A stretch of 64,000 bases of DNA from Deinococcus sp. YIM 134068 (GTDB taxonomy: Bacteria; Deinococcota; Deinococci; Deinococcales; Deinococcaceae), in the NCBI RefSeq assembly GCF_036543075.1, contig NZ_JAZHPF010000005.1:137639-201638 (forward strand), in the 5' to 3' direction. The position numbers and the translations under genes were made by a program. The notes below the pieces were generated by a model. That model did not search any database. It saw only the letters and a program-made list of their open reading frames with translations, and was not told where the DNA came from. Positions 45,008 to 55,784 of the stretch are shown piece by piece; position 1 is the first letter of the stretch, and each line of letters opens with the position of its first letter.

Positions 45008-45349
45008 ATGCACGAGATGTCGGTGGCCCTCGCCCTCATCGACGTGGCCTGCGAGGTGCTGCGGGAGCATGGGGCAGCGCGGGCCTCATCCCTCACCGTA
45101 CGGGTCGGGCAGTGGTCGAGTGTGGTGCCGGAGGCATTGCAGGCGGCTTTCCCGGCGAGCAGCGCGGGGACGCCGTTAGCGGGGGCGCGGCTGCACATCG
45201 AACCCGTGCCGGGCGTGGGCGAATGTCCCAAGCACGGCCCGGTCCACCTCGACCTCACGCTCGGCCTGCGCTGTCCCCTCTGCGGTGCCCCGACGCCGAC
45301 GCTGCTTCAGGGCGACGAACTGGAGTTGGACGCGCTGGAGGTGGAGTGA
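45008..45349 (+). CDS. hypA: HypA-like nickel metallochaperone
   Basis: A 113-residue HypA/HybF family protein that delivers nickel, here presumably to urease because it follows ureC by 58 bp and no hydrogenase genes are present. The N-terminus MHEMSVALALIDVACEVL contains the nickel-binding His2 and the family MHE start. The zinc loop is unusual: the first CxxC is replaced by C-P-K-H, while the second is intact (RCPLCGAPT). A Cys3His zinc site is possible. The start lacks a strong ribosome-binding site. Confidence 0.88.
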   Translation: MHEMSVALALIDVACEVLREHGAARASSLTVRVGQWSSVVPEALQAAFPASSAGTPLAGARLHIEPVPGVGECPKHGPVHLDLTLGLRCPLCGAPTPTLLQGDELELDALEVE

Positions 45350-45372
45350 GGACGGGCTTATTTGCTCCCATC

Positions 45373-45401
45373 TTGACTTCTGCGGGCACTTCGCCTAAAC
45401 T
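45373..45401 (+). promoter_or_regulatory. Sigma-70-type promoter of tRNA-Glu
   Basis: TTGACT (45373-45378), a 17-bp spacer, and TAAACT (45396-45401). This is the clearest two-box promoter in the window, about 50 bp upstream of the tRNA. Confidence 0.75.
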
Positions 45402-45449
45402 CCTTCCTCGCGCCTGACACCGCCCCACCGGGCGGGCTGCACCCCCGGA

Positions 45450-45525
<76 letters not shown>

Positions 45526-45528
45526 CCA

Positions 45529-45562
45529 GCCGCCGCTTTCCGTAACAGGGGGCGGCGTTTTT
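45529..45562 (+). terminator. Terminator after tRNA-Glu
   Basis: GCCGCC (45529-45534) pairs with GGCGGC (45551-45556), followed by G and five T residues. Confidence 0.8.
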
Positions 45563-45574
45563 CGTGCGCTCGGA

Positions 45575-45580
45575 TAGGCT
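45575..45580 (+). promoter_or_regulatory. Leaderless-type -10 of the unknown gene at 45588
   Basis: TAGGCT, 7 nt before ATG 45588. Confidence 0.5.
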
Positions 45581-45587
45581 GCTCCCC

Positions 45588-46259
45588 ATGAGCCTGCCAC
45601 CGGCCCTGGCCGAACTCGTCGCCTCCTTCGAGCCGCTCTCGACCGTTCGCCGCGACTTCCGGGACGCGGTGACGCTGCACACGCCGGGCGTGAACGTCCT
45701 CGCCCTGAACGCGACGTTCCTGCCGGACGCGAACCCGGACCGCCTCCCCCTCGTCCGCGCCTGGCACCACGCGCAGGAGATGCCCGCACTCGTGGCGAGC
45801 GTGGAGGTGCCCACCGGGGAGGAGGTCGCGGCGGTGCGAGTCGGCACCTACCACCCTGTCCCAGACGCGGGCGTGTTGCGGGTGGAGCAGGTCAGCCGTC
45901 TTCATCTGCCCACATGGGCGGCGGTGCTGGCGGAGGCGCACGGGACGCCGGAGTGGGCCGGGCCGCTCTCGCGCCACCTCGCCCCCCGGCTGGAGGGGGA
46001 CCGGGACACGGCGCTCCTGCTCGCCTATGCGGGGTCAGAGGAGGTCGGTGCCCTGCTGTGGCGGGCCGGGCCGGACGGCGGGGGCACCGCTCACCTGTGG
46101 GGCACCCTCGACCCCGCCGCCGACGCTCCCCTCCTGAACACGGCCCACGCCCTCGGCGGCGGCCTGCGGGCCAGCCTGCCGGACTCCAGCCCCCTGAGCG
46201 TCCACGACGAGACGGTGGTGACGTTCGGCCTGCTGGACGGGAGGGGCGGGCAGGCGTGA
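45588..46259 (+). CDS. Hypothetical protein, 223 aa, family not recognised
   Basis: A soluble-looking protein without signal peptide or membrane helix. Readable segments include PPALAELVASFEPLSTVRRDFRDAV, GVNVLALNATFLPD, a strand-rich VASVEVPTGEEVAAVRVGTYHPV, and TALLLAYAGSEEVGALLWR then TAHLWGTLDPAADAPLLNTAHAL. The last two segments vaguely recall a GNAT-like core but no acetyl-CoA loop is present, so no function is assigned. The start is supported by the leaderless -10. Confidence 0.75.
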   Translation: MSLPPALAELVASFEPLSTVRRDFRDAVTLHTPGVNVLALNATFLPDANPDRLPLVRAWHHAQEMPALVASVEVPTGEEVAAVRVGTYHPVPDAGVLRVEQVSRLHLPTWAAVLAEAHGTPEWAGPLSRHLAPRLEGDRDTALLLAYAGSEEVGALLWRAGPDGGGTAHLWGTLDPAADAPLLNTAHALGGGLRASLPDSSPLSVHDETVVTFGLLDGRGGQA

Positions 46260-46382
46260 TCCTGCGGGGGTGACGAAACCCTCGCCCTGCTCCCTCCTCC
46301 TGACGGGACCCACCCCGGTGCCTGCCCTCCTTTCCTCCCGACCCGGCCTCACGCGGCGGGCGCACGGGGCGGGGCGGCGGGT

Positions 46383-47564
46383 GTGAATCCGCCCTTCGTG
46401 CGCGACCGGGCCACCTGGACCGTCTACCTGATGCTGGGGTACTACGGCTTCGTGCTGAACGCCCTGGGGCCGCTGCTGCCCCTGTTGCGCCGGGACCTGG
46501 GGCTGACCTACGCACAGGCCAGCCTGCACACCAGCGCCTTCGCGGTGGGCCTGCTCGTCGCCAGCGTGACCGCCGACGGGCTGGGGCGGCGCTTCGGGGC
46601 CGGGGCCGTGCTGTGGGGCGGGGTCGCCGGGATGGGGGCGGGCGGAGTGCTGCTCGCCGCCGCGCCGAGCTTCCCGGTGAGCCTGCTGGGGGCGCTGGTG
46701 ATGGGCACGCTGGGTTCGCTGGCGCTGGTGCAGATTTCGGCGGTCCTGGCCCGGCGACACGGCGAGGGGCGGGGGCGGGCGTTCGCGGAGGCCAACGCGG
46801 TGTCGAGCGTATGCGGCGTCCTCGCCCCCCTCGCCCTCGGCGGGGCCGTGGCCGCCGGGCTGGGCTGGCCGGTCGTGTTGTGGGTCGCGGCGGCGGTGCC
46901 GGGGCTGCTCGCCCTCGGCTTCGCGCGGGTGCGGTTCGGTCGCCCCGCCCACCCCAGCACCGGGCCGGAGTCCGACCCCGGCAGGGCGCTGCCGTCCCGG
47001 TACTGGCGCTACTGGGGCGTGATGGTGCTCGGGGTGGCGGTGGAGTTCGGCGTGGGGTTCTGGGCCGCCGACTTCCTCACCACCGCCGGGGGGCTGGACC
47101 GGGCGACGGCAGTCACCGCCGTGAGCGCCTTCCTGCTGGCGATGCTGCTGGGCCGGGCGTCGGGCGGCTTCCTCCTGTCCCGCTTCCCCGCCGGGCGGGT
47201 GGTGGCCGTCTCGCTGGCCGTCGCGCTCGTCGGCTTCCTGGCCTACTGGCAGTTCGGGAGCCTGCCTGCGCGCCTCCTGGGGCTGTTCGTCACGGGCCTG
47301 GGGGTGGCGAACCTCTACCCGGCCCTCCTCGCCCTCGCAGTGAGCACGGCACCGGGCCGTGAGGACGTGGCGAGCGCGCGGGCGGCGCTGGCCTCCGGCC
47401 TCGCCATGCTCCTCGCCCCCTTCGCCCTCGGTGCCCTGGCCGACGCCTCCTCCCTCCTCCTCGCCCAGAGCGTCATCCCCACGCTCCTCGTCCTCGCGGG
47501 TGCCGCCCTGTGGTGGGCCGAACGCGGGTCAGAGGCAGCCACGCTGGCACGTCCGTCCTCATGA
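46383..47564 (+). CDS. Major facilitator superfamily transporter
   Basis: A 393-residue protein with about twelve membrane helices. The MFS loop motif between helices 2 and 3 reads VTADGLGRRFGAGAVLWGG; the second half has a corresponding LGRASGGFLLSRFPAGR loop. Substrate unknown; the lack of a dedicated regulator or partner gives no clue. The start GTG at 46383 lies behind a GGGGCGGCGG run rather than a clear ribosome-binding site, so the N-terminus is less certain. Confidence 0.87.
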   Translation: MNPPFVRDRATWTVYLMLGYYGFVLNALGPLLPLLRRDLGLTYAQASLHTSAFAVGLLVASVTADGLGRRFGAGAVLWGGVAGMGAGGVLLAAAPSFPVSLLGALVMGTLGSLALVQISAVLARRHGEGRGRAFAEANAVSSVCGVLAPLALGGAVAAGLGWPVVLWVAAAVPGLLALGFARVRFGRPAHPSTGPESDPGRALPSRYWRYWGVMVLGVAVEFGVGFWAADFLTTAGGLDRATAVTAVSAFLLAMLLGRASGGFLLSRFPAGRVVAVSLAVALVGFLAYWQFGSLPARLLGLFVTGLGVANLYPALLALAVSTAPGREDVASARAALASGLAMLLAPFALGALADASSLLLAQSVIPTLLVLAGAALWWAERGSEAATLARPSS

Positions 47565-47783
47565 GGACCCGGCGTGGGTGTAAGAAAAATCGGCTTTCCG
47601 GCCCGCAACTGCCGACGATCTTATGTGAGGAATGAATCCCGTGAGAGGCCTTCCTTGCGCCCTCGCCTCCCCAAACGGTGAAAAGGGCCGCTCAGCGTAC
47701 CCGAACCTCTTAAAACCAGGTTTGTGAGATATGAGAAACCAAAGCTCACGCTCAACGAATCTTTATCCGGCCTAATGGCCCCC

Positions 47784-48587
47784 ATGCCTCTCCTGAGCCG
47801 TTCCCTCCTCCTCGGTGCCCTGCTGACCCTCGCCGCCTGCGGTTCCACACCGACCACGACGGCGACGAGCGACGACGTTCTAGCGGCGACAGAGACGCTG
47901 GATTCTCTTGCCAGCGCCGGAACGCTGACGGTCGGGCAGACGCGGCAGCTCAGCGTCACGGTGAATGGGGCAGCGCCGAGCGCCGGGCAGGTCACGTGGA
48001 CGAGCAGCAACACCACGGTGGCGACGGTCAGCTCCACGGGCCTCGTGACGGCAAGGGCGGCAGGGAGCGCCACCCTCCGCGCCGCGCTGACGGCCCGGCC
48101 CAGCTCGTACGTCGACTTCTCGCTGACGGTCACGGCGGCGACCACGCCCACGACGCCCACGACGCCCACGACGCCAAGTGCCTTCGCCCAGCGCGTCCTC
48201 GACCTCACGAACGCGGCCCGCGCGCAGGCCCGCACCTGCGGCACCGCGAGCTACCCCGCCGTGGCCGCGCTGACCTCCAACGCCCAGCTCGCGCAGGCGG
48301 CGCAGGGCCACGCCTCGGACATGGCCGCCAGGAACTACTTCAGCCACACCAGCCAGGATGGCCGCACGTTGAGCCAGCGCGTCACCGCCACGGGCTACGC
48401 CTGGCGGGCCATCGCCGAGAACATCGCCGCCGGGCAGACCACCCCGGAGTCGGTCGTGGCCGGGTGGCTGACGAGCGAGGGCCACTGCCGCAACATCATG
48501 AGCGCGAGCTACAAGGAACTCGGCGTCGGCTACGCGACGGGCGGCTCCTACGGGCATTACTGGGTCCAGAACTTCGGATCGCGTTAG
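47784..48587 (+). CDS. Lipoprotein with bacterial Ig-like (Big_2) and CAP/SCP domains
   Basis: A 267-residue exported protein. The signal peptide ends in the lipobox LTLAAC (lipidated C19). Residues about 40-115 form a Big_2-like domain (LTVGQTRQLSVTVNGAAP, TWTSSNTTVATVSSTGLVTARAAGSATLRA). A Thr-Pro linker encoded by a 9-bp tandem repeat (about 48145-48177) leads to a CAP domain (about 135-267) with LDLTNAARA, NAQLAQAAQGHASDMAARNYFSH, AENIAAGQ and GHCRNIM...YKELGVGYATGGSYGHYWVQNFG. The CAP cavity histidines are present. Start at 47784 gives a clean signal peptide; ATG 47775 is also possible. Confidence 0.88.
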   Translation: MPLLSRSLLLGALLTLAACGSTPTTTATSDDVLAATETLDSLASAGTLTVGQTRQLSVTVNGAAPSAGQVTWTSSNTTVATVSSTGLVTARAAGSATLRAALTARPSSYVDFSLTVTAATTPTTPTTPTTPSAFAQRVLDLTNAARAQARTCGTASYPAVAALTSNAQLAQAAQGHASDMAARNYFSHTSQDGRTLSQRVTATGYAWRAIAENIAAGQTTPESVVAGWLTSEGHCRNIMSASYKELGVGYATGGSYGHYWVQNFGSR

Positions 48588-48805
48588 GAGACGAGCGCGG
48601 GCGGTGGAGGGGACAGGGCCTTCCGCCGCTCGCCTTGTTGGGGCATGACACGCATGGAATCGCCAGCTTCCAGTCGCCCCAATAGACATTGGGTTCCATC
48701 GCCTTCCCGGCGGCTTGGGAAGGTGAATTCACCCTTCTACACTGTCCGGGCTTGCCACACTCCACAGCCCGCATACTGGAGACCGAAAGCCCCGGACACA
48801 CCGCC

Positions 48806-49258
48806 ATGACGCAGACTCCCGACCTGCCCACCGACCTCGACACCATGCTGTGTTTCAACCTGTACGTGGCGTCGCGCAGCGTGGTGATGGCCTACCGTCC
48901 CCTCCTCGAACCGCTGGGGCTGACGTACCCGCAGTACCTCGTGATGCTGGCCCTCTGGACTACACCGCATCCGCCGACCGTCAAGGCGCTGGGCGAGACG
49001 CTGCGGCTCGACTCGGGCACCCTCTCGCCCCTGCTCAAGCGGTTGGAGGCCGCCGGGCACCTGAGGCGTCACCGCCGCGCCGCCGACGAGCGCGAGTTGG
49101 AGGTCACGCTCACCCCACAGGGCAGGGCTATGCGCGAACAGGCCGCCGATGTGCCCCGCCTCATCGGCGAGCGCGTGGGCCTGAGCGACGAGAGGGCGCG
49201 CGAACTGGTGGGGTTATTGCGGGAAGTGATCGGGAATCTGGACGAGGATGAAAAGTAA
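48806..49258 (+). CDS. ohrR: MarR family regulator, OhrR type (organic hydroperoxide sensor)
   Basis: A 150-residue winged-helix repressor. The N-terminus DTMLCFNLYVASRSVVMAYRPLLEPLGLTYPQYLVMLALW is the OhrR signature, with C16 as the predicted peroxide-sensing cysteine. The recognition helix and wing are LRLDSGTLSPLLKRLEAAGHLRRHRRAADERELEVTLTPQG. Its usual target gene ohr is not adjacent. A 7-bp inverted repeat GTCCGGG/CCCGGAC spans 48740-48796 in its upstream region. Confidence 0.88.
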   Translation: MTQTPDLPTDLDTMLCFNLYVASRSVVMAYRPLLEPLGLTYPQYLVMLALWTTPHPPTVKALGETLRLDSGTLSPLLKRLEAAGHLRRHRRAADERELEVTLTPQGRAMREQAADVPRLIGERVGLSDERARELVGLLREVIGNLDEDEK

Positions 49259-49277
49259 ACGTATTGAATACAACAAC

Positions 49278-49694
49278 TTATCTACGATTTGATACTAACT
49301 TCGTAACTTCGAGTCGACCTGCTTGATTAGTCAGATAGCCGAGAAGTCGGCTTACCGAAGACCTCATAAATATCTGTGTCAATCTGTTGTCTGCTTGTCC
49401 ACCACCATTTATATAAGAAACTCTTTTTGTTCTATTTACAACAATACAAATATTGCCGTTTGTTGTGACACTTCTAGTGTTTATATATCGTTGAAGTACG
49501 GGTTCTGCCGAAACATCTTTGTCTATACCAAACACCAGCGGCACAATAAATTGGTATTCATGGGTCCATTTCGATAATCCCTCGACTGCTATAATACCTC
49601 TCTTATTAAGATGCGGTTGCAGAAATTTGACTACTTGCTCAGACCTGAGAATTGCTAGTGTACTAGGAACCGTGTCATTGTTATATATTTTCAT
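49278..49694 (-). CDS. AT-rich orphan gene, 138-aa protein of unknown function
   Basis: A complete 138-codon frame whose DNA is strikingly A+T-rich, in a block (49259-49703) that stands out sharply from the GC-rich neighbours. The ribosome-binding site GAGGTG overlaps the stop codon of the upstream carboxylase gene (stop at 49704-49706), 6 nt before the ATG, so translation is likely coupled. The protein (MKIYNNDTVPSTLAILRSEQ at the start, KWTHEYQFIVPLVFGIDKD, GNICIVVNRTKRVSYINGGG) is basic, soluble and not recognised. Codon use rich in A/T-ending codons points to recent transfer from a low-GC source. Confidence 0.75.
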   Translation of the reverse strand: MKIYNNDTVPSTLAILRSEQVVKFLQPHLNKRGIIAVEGLSKWTHEYQFIVPLVFGIDKDVSAEPVLQRYINTRSVTTNGNICIVVNRTKRVSYINGGGQADNRLTQIFMRSSVSRLLGYLTNQAGRLEVTKLVSNRR

Positions 49695-49703
49695 ATTTAC
49701 ACC

Positions 49704-51266
<1,563 letters not shown>

Positions 51267-51272
51267 CCGGAC

Positions 51273-51278
51273 ATGCTA
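51273..51278 (-). promoter_or_regulatory. Leaderless-type -10 of the carboxyltransferase gene
   Basis: Minus-strand TAGCAT, 6 nt before GTG 51266. Confidence 0.45.
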
Positions 51279-51356
51279 CCCGCGCCGCCCGCCCAGGAGG
51301 CCAAAAGCCAGGGCCGGAGCGTTCCACCCCGGCCCTTCACCTTCTGCCTTCCGCCT

Positions 51357-52514
<1,158 letters not shown>

Positions 52515-52591
52515 GATGTGACATACCATACCACCGGGCCGGGGCGGGCCGAATCGCCGGAAAGCTCACGTTCCTGGAGGGGTGACAGAGA

Positions 52592-52623
52592 GGCGGTCAG
52601 CCGTTAGCCCTCAGCCGTCAGCG
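52592..52623. repeat. CAGCCGTCAGC-type array upstream of tsaB
   Basis: GGCGGTCAGCCGTTAGCCCTC followed by AGCCGTCAGCG, ending 17 bp before the tsaB -10 hexamer. Confidence 0.55.
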
Positions 52624-52639
52624 CGGGACGGGGACGACC

Positions 52640-52645
52640 TACAAT
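52640..52645 (+). promoter_or_regulatory. Leaderless-type -10 of tsaB
   Basis: TACAAT, 7 nt before ATG 52653; the in-frame ATG at 52644 overlaps it. Confidence 0.5.
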
Positions 52646-52652
52646 GCCCGCG

Positions 52653-53219
52653 ATGCCGGACCCCGCCGCCCCGCCCGTCACCCTCGCGCTGGACACTGCC
52701 ACGCCCTTCCTGACGCTGGCCGTGACGTGGCCGGGGGGGGAGCGGACCTTCTCCGAGGAGGTGGGCCGCGCGCACGCCGAACGGCTCGCGGACGCGGTGG
52801 CCTCGCTGTTCGCGGAGGCAGGGGTGCCGTTCCGGGCGGGCCGAATCGTCGTCGGGACCGGGCCGGGGTCGTACACGGGGGTGCGGGTCGGCGCGAGCTA
52901 CGCGCTGGGGCTGGGGCGGGCGTGGGGCGTGCCCGTCCTCGGCGTGTCCACGCTGGAGGGGCTGGTCGGGGGCGCGGCGGAGGGACGGGTCGCCGTCTCG
53001 CTCGACGCCCGGCGCGGTCAGGTGTACGGCGCGGTCTACGAGGTGCGCGGCGGCGTGGTCGCGGAGGTCGTTCACGCCCCGGCCAAACGCCCGTTGGAGG
53101 AGTTCGGGGCGTTGGCGGGCGGTCTCCCCCACCACCGGGACGTGTCGCCGGACGGCCTCGCCCTGCTGCGGGCGGGGGTAAAGCATGGGCGGGAGGCGTG
53201 GGAGTTGGCGTACCTGTAG
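52653..53219 (+). CDS. tsaB: tRNA threonylcarbamoyladenosine biosynthesis protein TsaB
   Basis: ASKHA-fold partner of TsaD in making t6A37 of tRNA. The 188-residue protein has LALDTATPFLTLAV, HAERLADAVASLFAEAG, the conserved VGTGPGSYTGVRVGASYALGLGRAWGVPVLGVSTLE, and SLDARRGQVYGAVYEV. It is shorter than many homologues (about 210-230 aa), with a reduced C-terminal part. Start at 52653 follows from the leaderless promoter. Confidence 0.93.
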   Translation: MPDPAAPPVTLALDTATPFLTLAVTWPGGERTFSEEVGRAHAERLADAVASLFAEAGVPFRAGRIVVGTGPGSYTGVRVGASYALGLGRAWGVPVLGVSTLEGLVGGAAEGRVAVSLDARRGQVYGAVYEVRGGVVAEVVHAPAKRPLEEFGALAGGLPHHRDVSPDGLALLRAGVKHGREAWELAYL

Positions 53220-53608
53220 GGGGTGGTGGAGGTGGTCACGCGCCCCCTCACCCCGGCTCTCCCACGAACGCCTGATGTGAATGACGAGTTCAGGAGGGCG
53301 CGCGTTTTTGTCGTCTGGCAGGAGGACGGTGCTCGTCACTCCCTCCCCAGCCCTCTGCCGCAAGGAGGGAGAAGAGAAGCTGAGGCTCTTGCTCTTTTTC
53401 CCCTCCCCCTTGAGGGGGGAGGCCGGGTGGGGGTGAACGGGCCTGGCAACCCAGCAAACGCGTCATTCATTCCCCCAAAGCTCTACTCTAGAAGGGCATC
53501 ACTCACTCCCAAGTGTCTTAGCCCCCTACAGGCCGCCGTCCCCGCCGCCAATTGTTGATAGAGTCGGTCGTCTTTTTACGCCACCCCCACTCCAACGGAG
53601 GTTTTGCC
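53220..53608. other. Gene-free interval with truncated MITE-like element
   Basis: No gene. A left terminal repeat ACGAACGCCTGATGTGAAT (53264-53282) and core blocks (CGTTTTTGTCGTCTGGCAGG, CCCTCCCCAGCCCTCTGC) are present, but no matching right end, so this copy looks truncated. The rest holds CTCCCCCTTGAGGGGGGAGG and the leader of the sugar-binding protein gene with a candidate TAGAGT at 53559-53564. Confidence 0.55.
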
Positions 53609-54841
53609 ATGCGTAGCCGTCTTGCCCTGTCCGCCCTGCTCGCCCTGACCGGGGCCGCGAGCGCCGCGCCCACCACGCTGACCGTGTTCATGGGGAGTCA
53701 GCAGCGACCCGAAATCTTCCAGCCCATCTTCGACCGTTTCGAGCGGCAGAACCCGAATATCACCGTGAGGATCGAGACGGGTGGTGCGACGAGCGAGGCG
53801 CAGAATCAGTACCTGACGACCGTTCTGGCTGCGCGGGACGCGAGCCTCGACGTGTTCCTGATCGACGTGGTGAGGACCGCGACCTTCGCCGCCGCCGGGT
53901 GGGCCGAGCCGCTCGACGGCTACCTGCCGAGCAGGGACGCCTACCTGCGCGCCTTCCTGAAGGGGCCGTTAGGCGCGGCAACGGTGGGGGGCAAGCTGTA
54001 CGCGATGCCCGCCTTCACGGACGCGCAATTCCTGTACTACCGCAAGGACCTCCTCGCCAAGTACGGGGCGAAGGTGCCGCGCACGTGGGACGAACTCGCC
54101 GCGACCGCCGCGCGCATCCAGAAGGCGGAGGGCGGGAACCTGCAAGGCCTGAACTTCCAGGGCGCGCCCATCGAGGGCACCGTGTGCAACTTCCTGGAGA
54201 CGTTGTGGGGCGCAGGCGGCAATGTGGGGGCGGTGGACAGCCCGGCGGGGCGGCAGGGGCTGGGCTTCCTCGTGAACGCGGTGAAGAGCAAGATCGCGCC
54301 CGCCGCGAGCGCCGAGATGAAGACGGACGACTCGCGCCAGCAGTTCCAGGCCGGGAGCGTGCTGTTCGGCCTGAACTGGAGCTACGCGTGGGCGCACTTC
54401 CAGGGCAACAGCCCGCAGCCGACGCGGGTGAAGGGGGACGTGGGCGTGGCCCGCCTGCCCGCCTTCGGGAGCAACACCAGCGCCACCTGCACGGGCGGCT
54501 GGCAGTGGGCGGTCAGCGCGTACAGCAAGAACAAGGCCGCCGCCGCGAGATTGCTGCAATACATGGCGAGTGCCGAGGTGCAACGCGAGATGGCGGTGAA
54601 GGGCGCGTACCTCCCCGTGCGGGCCAGCCTGTACAACGACCGCGCCGTGCTCGCCGCCAACCCGCACTTCAAGGACCTGTACCGCATCGTGACGGGCGCA
54701 CGGCCCCGACCCATCACGCCCGCCTACCCGCGCGTCTCGGAGATCATCCGCAACAACGTGTCGGCGGCGGTGGCGGGGAGCAAGACGGTGGATGTGGCGC
54801 TGCGGGACATGCAGCGCGACCTCGACGGCGTGTTGAAGTGA
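53609..54841 (+). CDS. Sugar ABC transporter substrate-binding protein
   Basis: A 410-residue family 1 extracellular binding protein. Signal peptide MRSRLALSALLALTGAASA, mature start APTTLTVFMGSQQRPEIFQPIFDRFERQNPNITV, then DVFLIDVVRTATFAAAGWAEPLD, LYAMPAFTDAQFLYYRKDLLAKYG and GGWQWAVSAYSKNKAAAARLLQYMASAEVQ. Likely ligand is an oligosaccharide (maltose/trehalose-like), by family only. A GGAGG site sits 9 nt before ATG 53609. It heads a three-gene transporter operon with two permeases and no ATPase. Confidence 0.94.
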   Translation: MRSRLALSALLALTGAASAAPTTLTVFMGSQQRPEIFQPIFDRFERQNPNITVRIETGGATSEAQNQYLTTVLAARDASLDVFLIDVVRTATFAAAGWAEPLDGYLPSRDAYLRAFLKGPLGAATVGGKLYAMPAFTDAQFLYYRKDLLAKYGAKVPRTWDELAATAARIQKAEGGNLQGLNFQGAPIEGTVCNFLETLWGAGGNVGAVDSPAGRQGLGFLVNAVKSKIAPAASAEMKTDDSRQQFQAGSVLFGLNWSYAWAHFQGNSPQPTRVKGDVGVARLPAFGSNTSATCTGGWQWAVSAYSKNKAAAARLLQYMASAEVQREMAVKGAYLPVRASLYNDRAVLAANPHFKDLYRIVTGARPRPITPAYPRVSEIIRNNVSAAVAGSKTVDVALRDMQRDLDGVLK

Positions 54842-54850
54842 GGGCGGCGG

Positions 54851-55783
54851 TTGCGAACTGAGGCCGGAAACATCAGGCCCACCGTTCCACGGGTGAGGCG
54901 TCGGCGTGGGGGTGATGGCCTCCTCGCCGCCCTCCTCCTCGCCCCCGCCGCGTTGCTGCTATGTGGGGTGCTGCTCTTCCCCATGCTGACGACCTTCCGC
55001 GACAGCCTGTTCGTGAACAAGCTGACCGAGCCGTGGGCGGGCACGCCCTTCGTGGGGCTGGGGCAATACGCGCAGATGGTGCAGGACCCCCGCTTCCTTG
55101 CGGCGCTGCGAAACACCCTCTTCTTCGGGGTGCTGACGGTCGGCGGCTCCTTCCTCGTCGGCGTGCCGATGGCGCTGCTGGCCCACACACCGAGCCGGGT
55201 GCGGGGGCTGGCGCGGGTGGCTCTGCTGCTGCCGTGGGCGATGCCGCCCGTCATCACCGGCTTGATCTTCGCGTGGCTGTTCAACGGGCAGTACGGGGTG
55301 GTGAACGACGTGCTCGTGCGCGGCGGCGTGGTGAACGAACCCCTGCGCTGGCTGTCCACGCCGGGCCTTGCCGTTCTGGCGATGGTCGTCACGATTGTCT
55401 GGAAGACGAGTTCGTTCGTCGCGCTGATCGTGCTGGGCGGCCTTCAGGGCATTCCGCGCGAGCTGACCGAGGCGGCGGACGTGGACGGGGCGACGCGCGT
55501 GCAGACCTTCTGGCGGGTGATCCTGCCCCTCCTCGCGCCGAGTCTGGCCGTCGCGTTCATCTTCCGGGCGATCAGCGCCGTGCAGGTGTTCGACATCCCG
55601 TACACCTTCATTCAGCAGGCCCCGGCGCAGGGGTTTCTGGAAACGCTCGGCGTGTACATCTACCGCACGAGCATCGAGTTTCTGGACTTCGGGTACGCGG
55701 CGGCCCTGAGCGTGGCGCTCTTCGGGGTGAGCCTCGCCGTCACGCTCGTCTATGTGCGCTTCGTGCGCGGCGGGGAGAGCTGA
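54851..55783 (+). CDS. Sugar ABC transporter permease, MalF type
   Basis: A 310-residue inner-membrane permease with six helices. It has a basic cytoplasmic N-terminus (RVRRRRGGDG), FVGLGQYAQMVQDPRFLAALRNTLFF and the ATPase-contact EAA loop ELTEAADVDGATRVQTFWRVILPLLAPSL. TTG start 9 bp after the binding-protein stop; upstream G-rich sequence may serve for ribosome binding. Pairs with the following MalG-type permease. Confidence 0.92.
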   Translation: MRTEAGNIRPTVPRVRRRRGGDGLLAALLLAPAALLLCGVLLFPMLTTFRDSLFVNKLTEPWAGTPFVGLGQYAQMVQDPRFLAALRNTLFFGVLTVGGSFLVGVPMALLAHTPSRVRGLARVALLLPWAMPPVITGLIFAWLFNGQYGVVNDVLVRGGVVNEPLRWLSTPGLAVLAMVVTIVWKTSSFVALIVLGGLQGIPRELTEAADVDGATRVQTFWRVILPLLAPSLAVAFIFRAISAVQVFDIPYTFIQQAPAQGFLETLGVYIYRTSIEFLDFGYAAALSVALFGVSLAVTLVYVRFVRGGES

Positions 55784-55784
55784 G

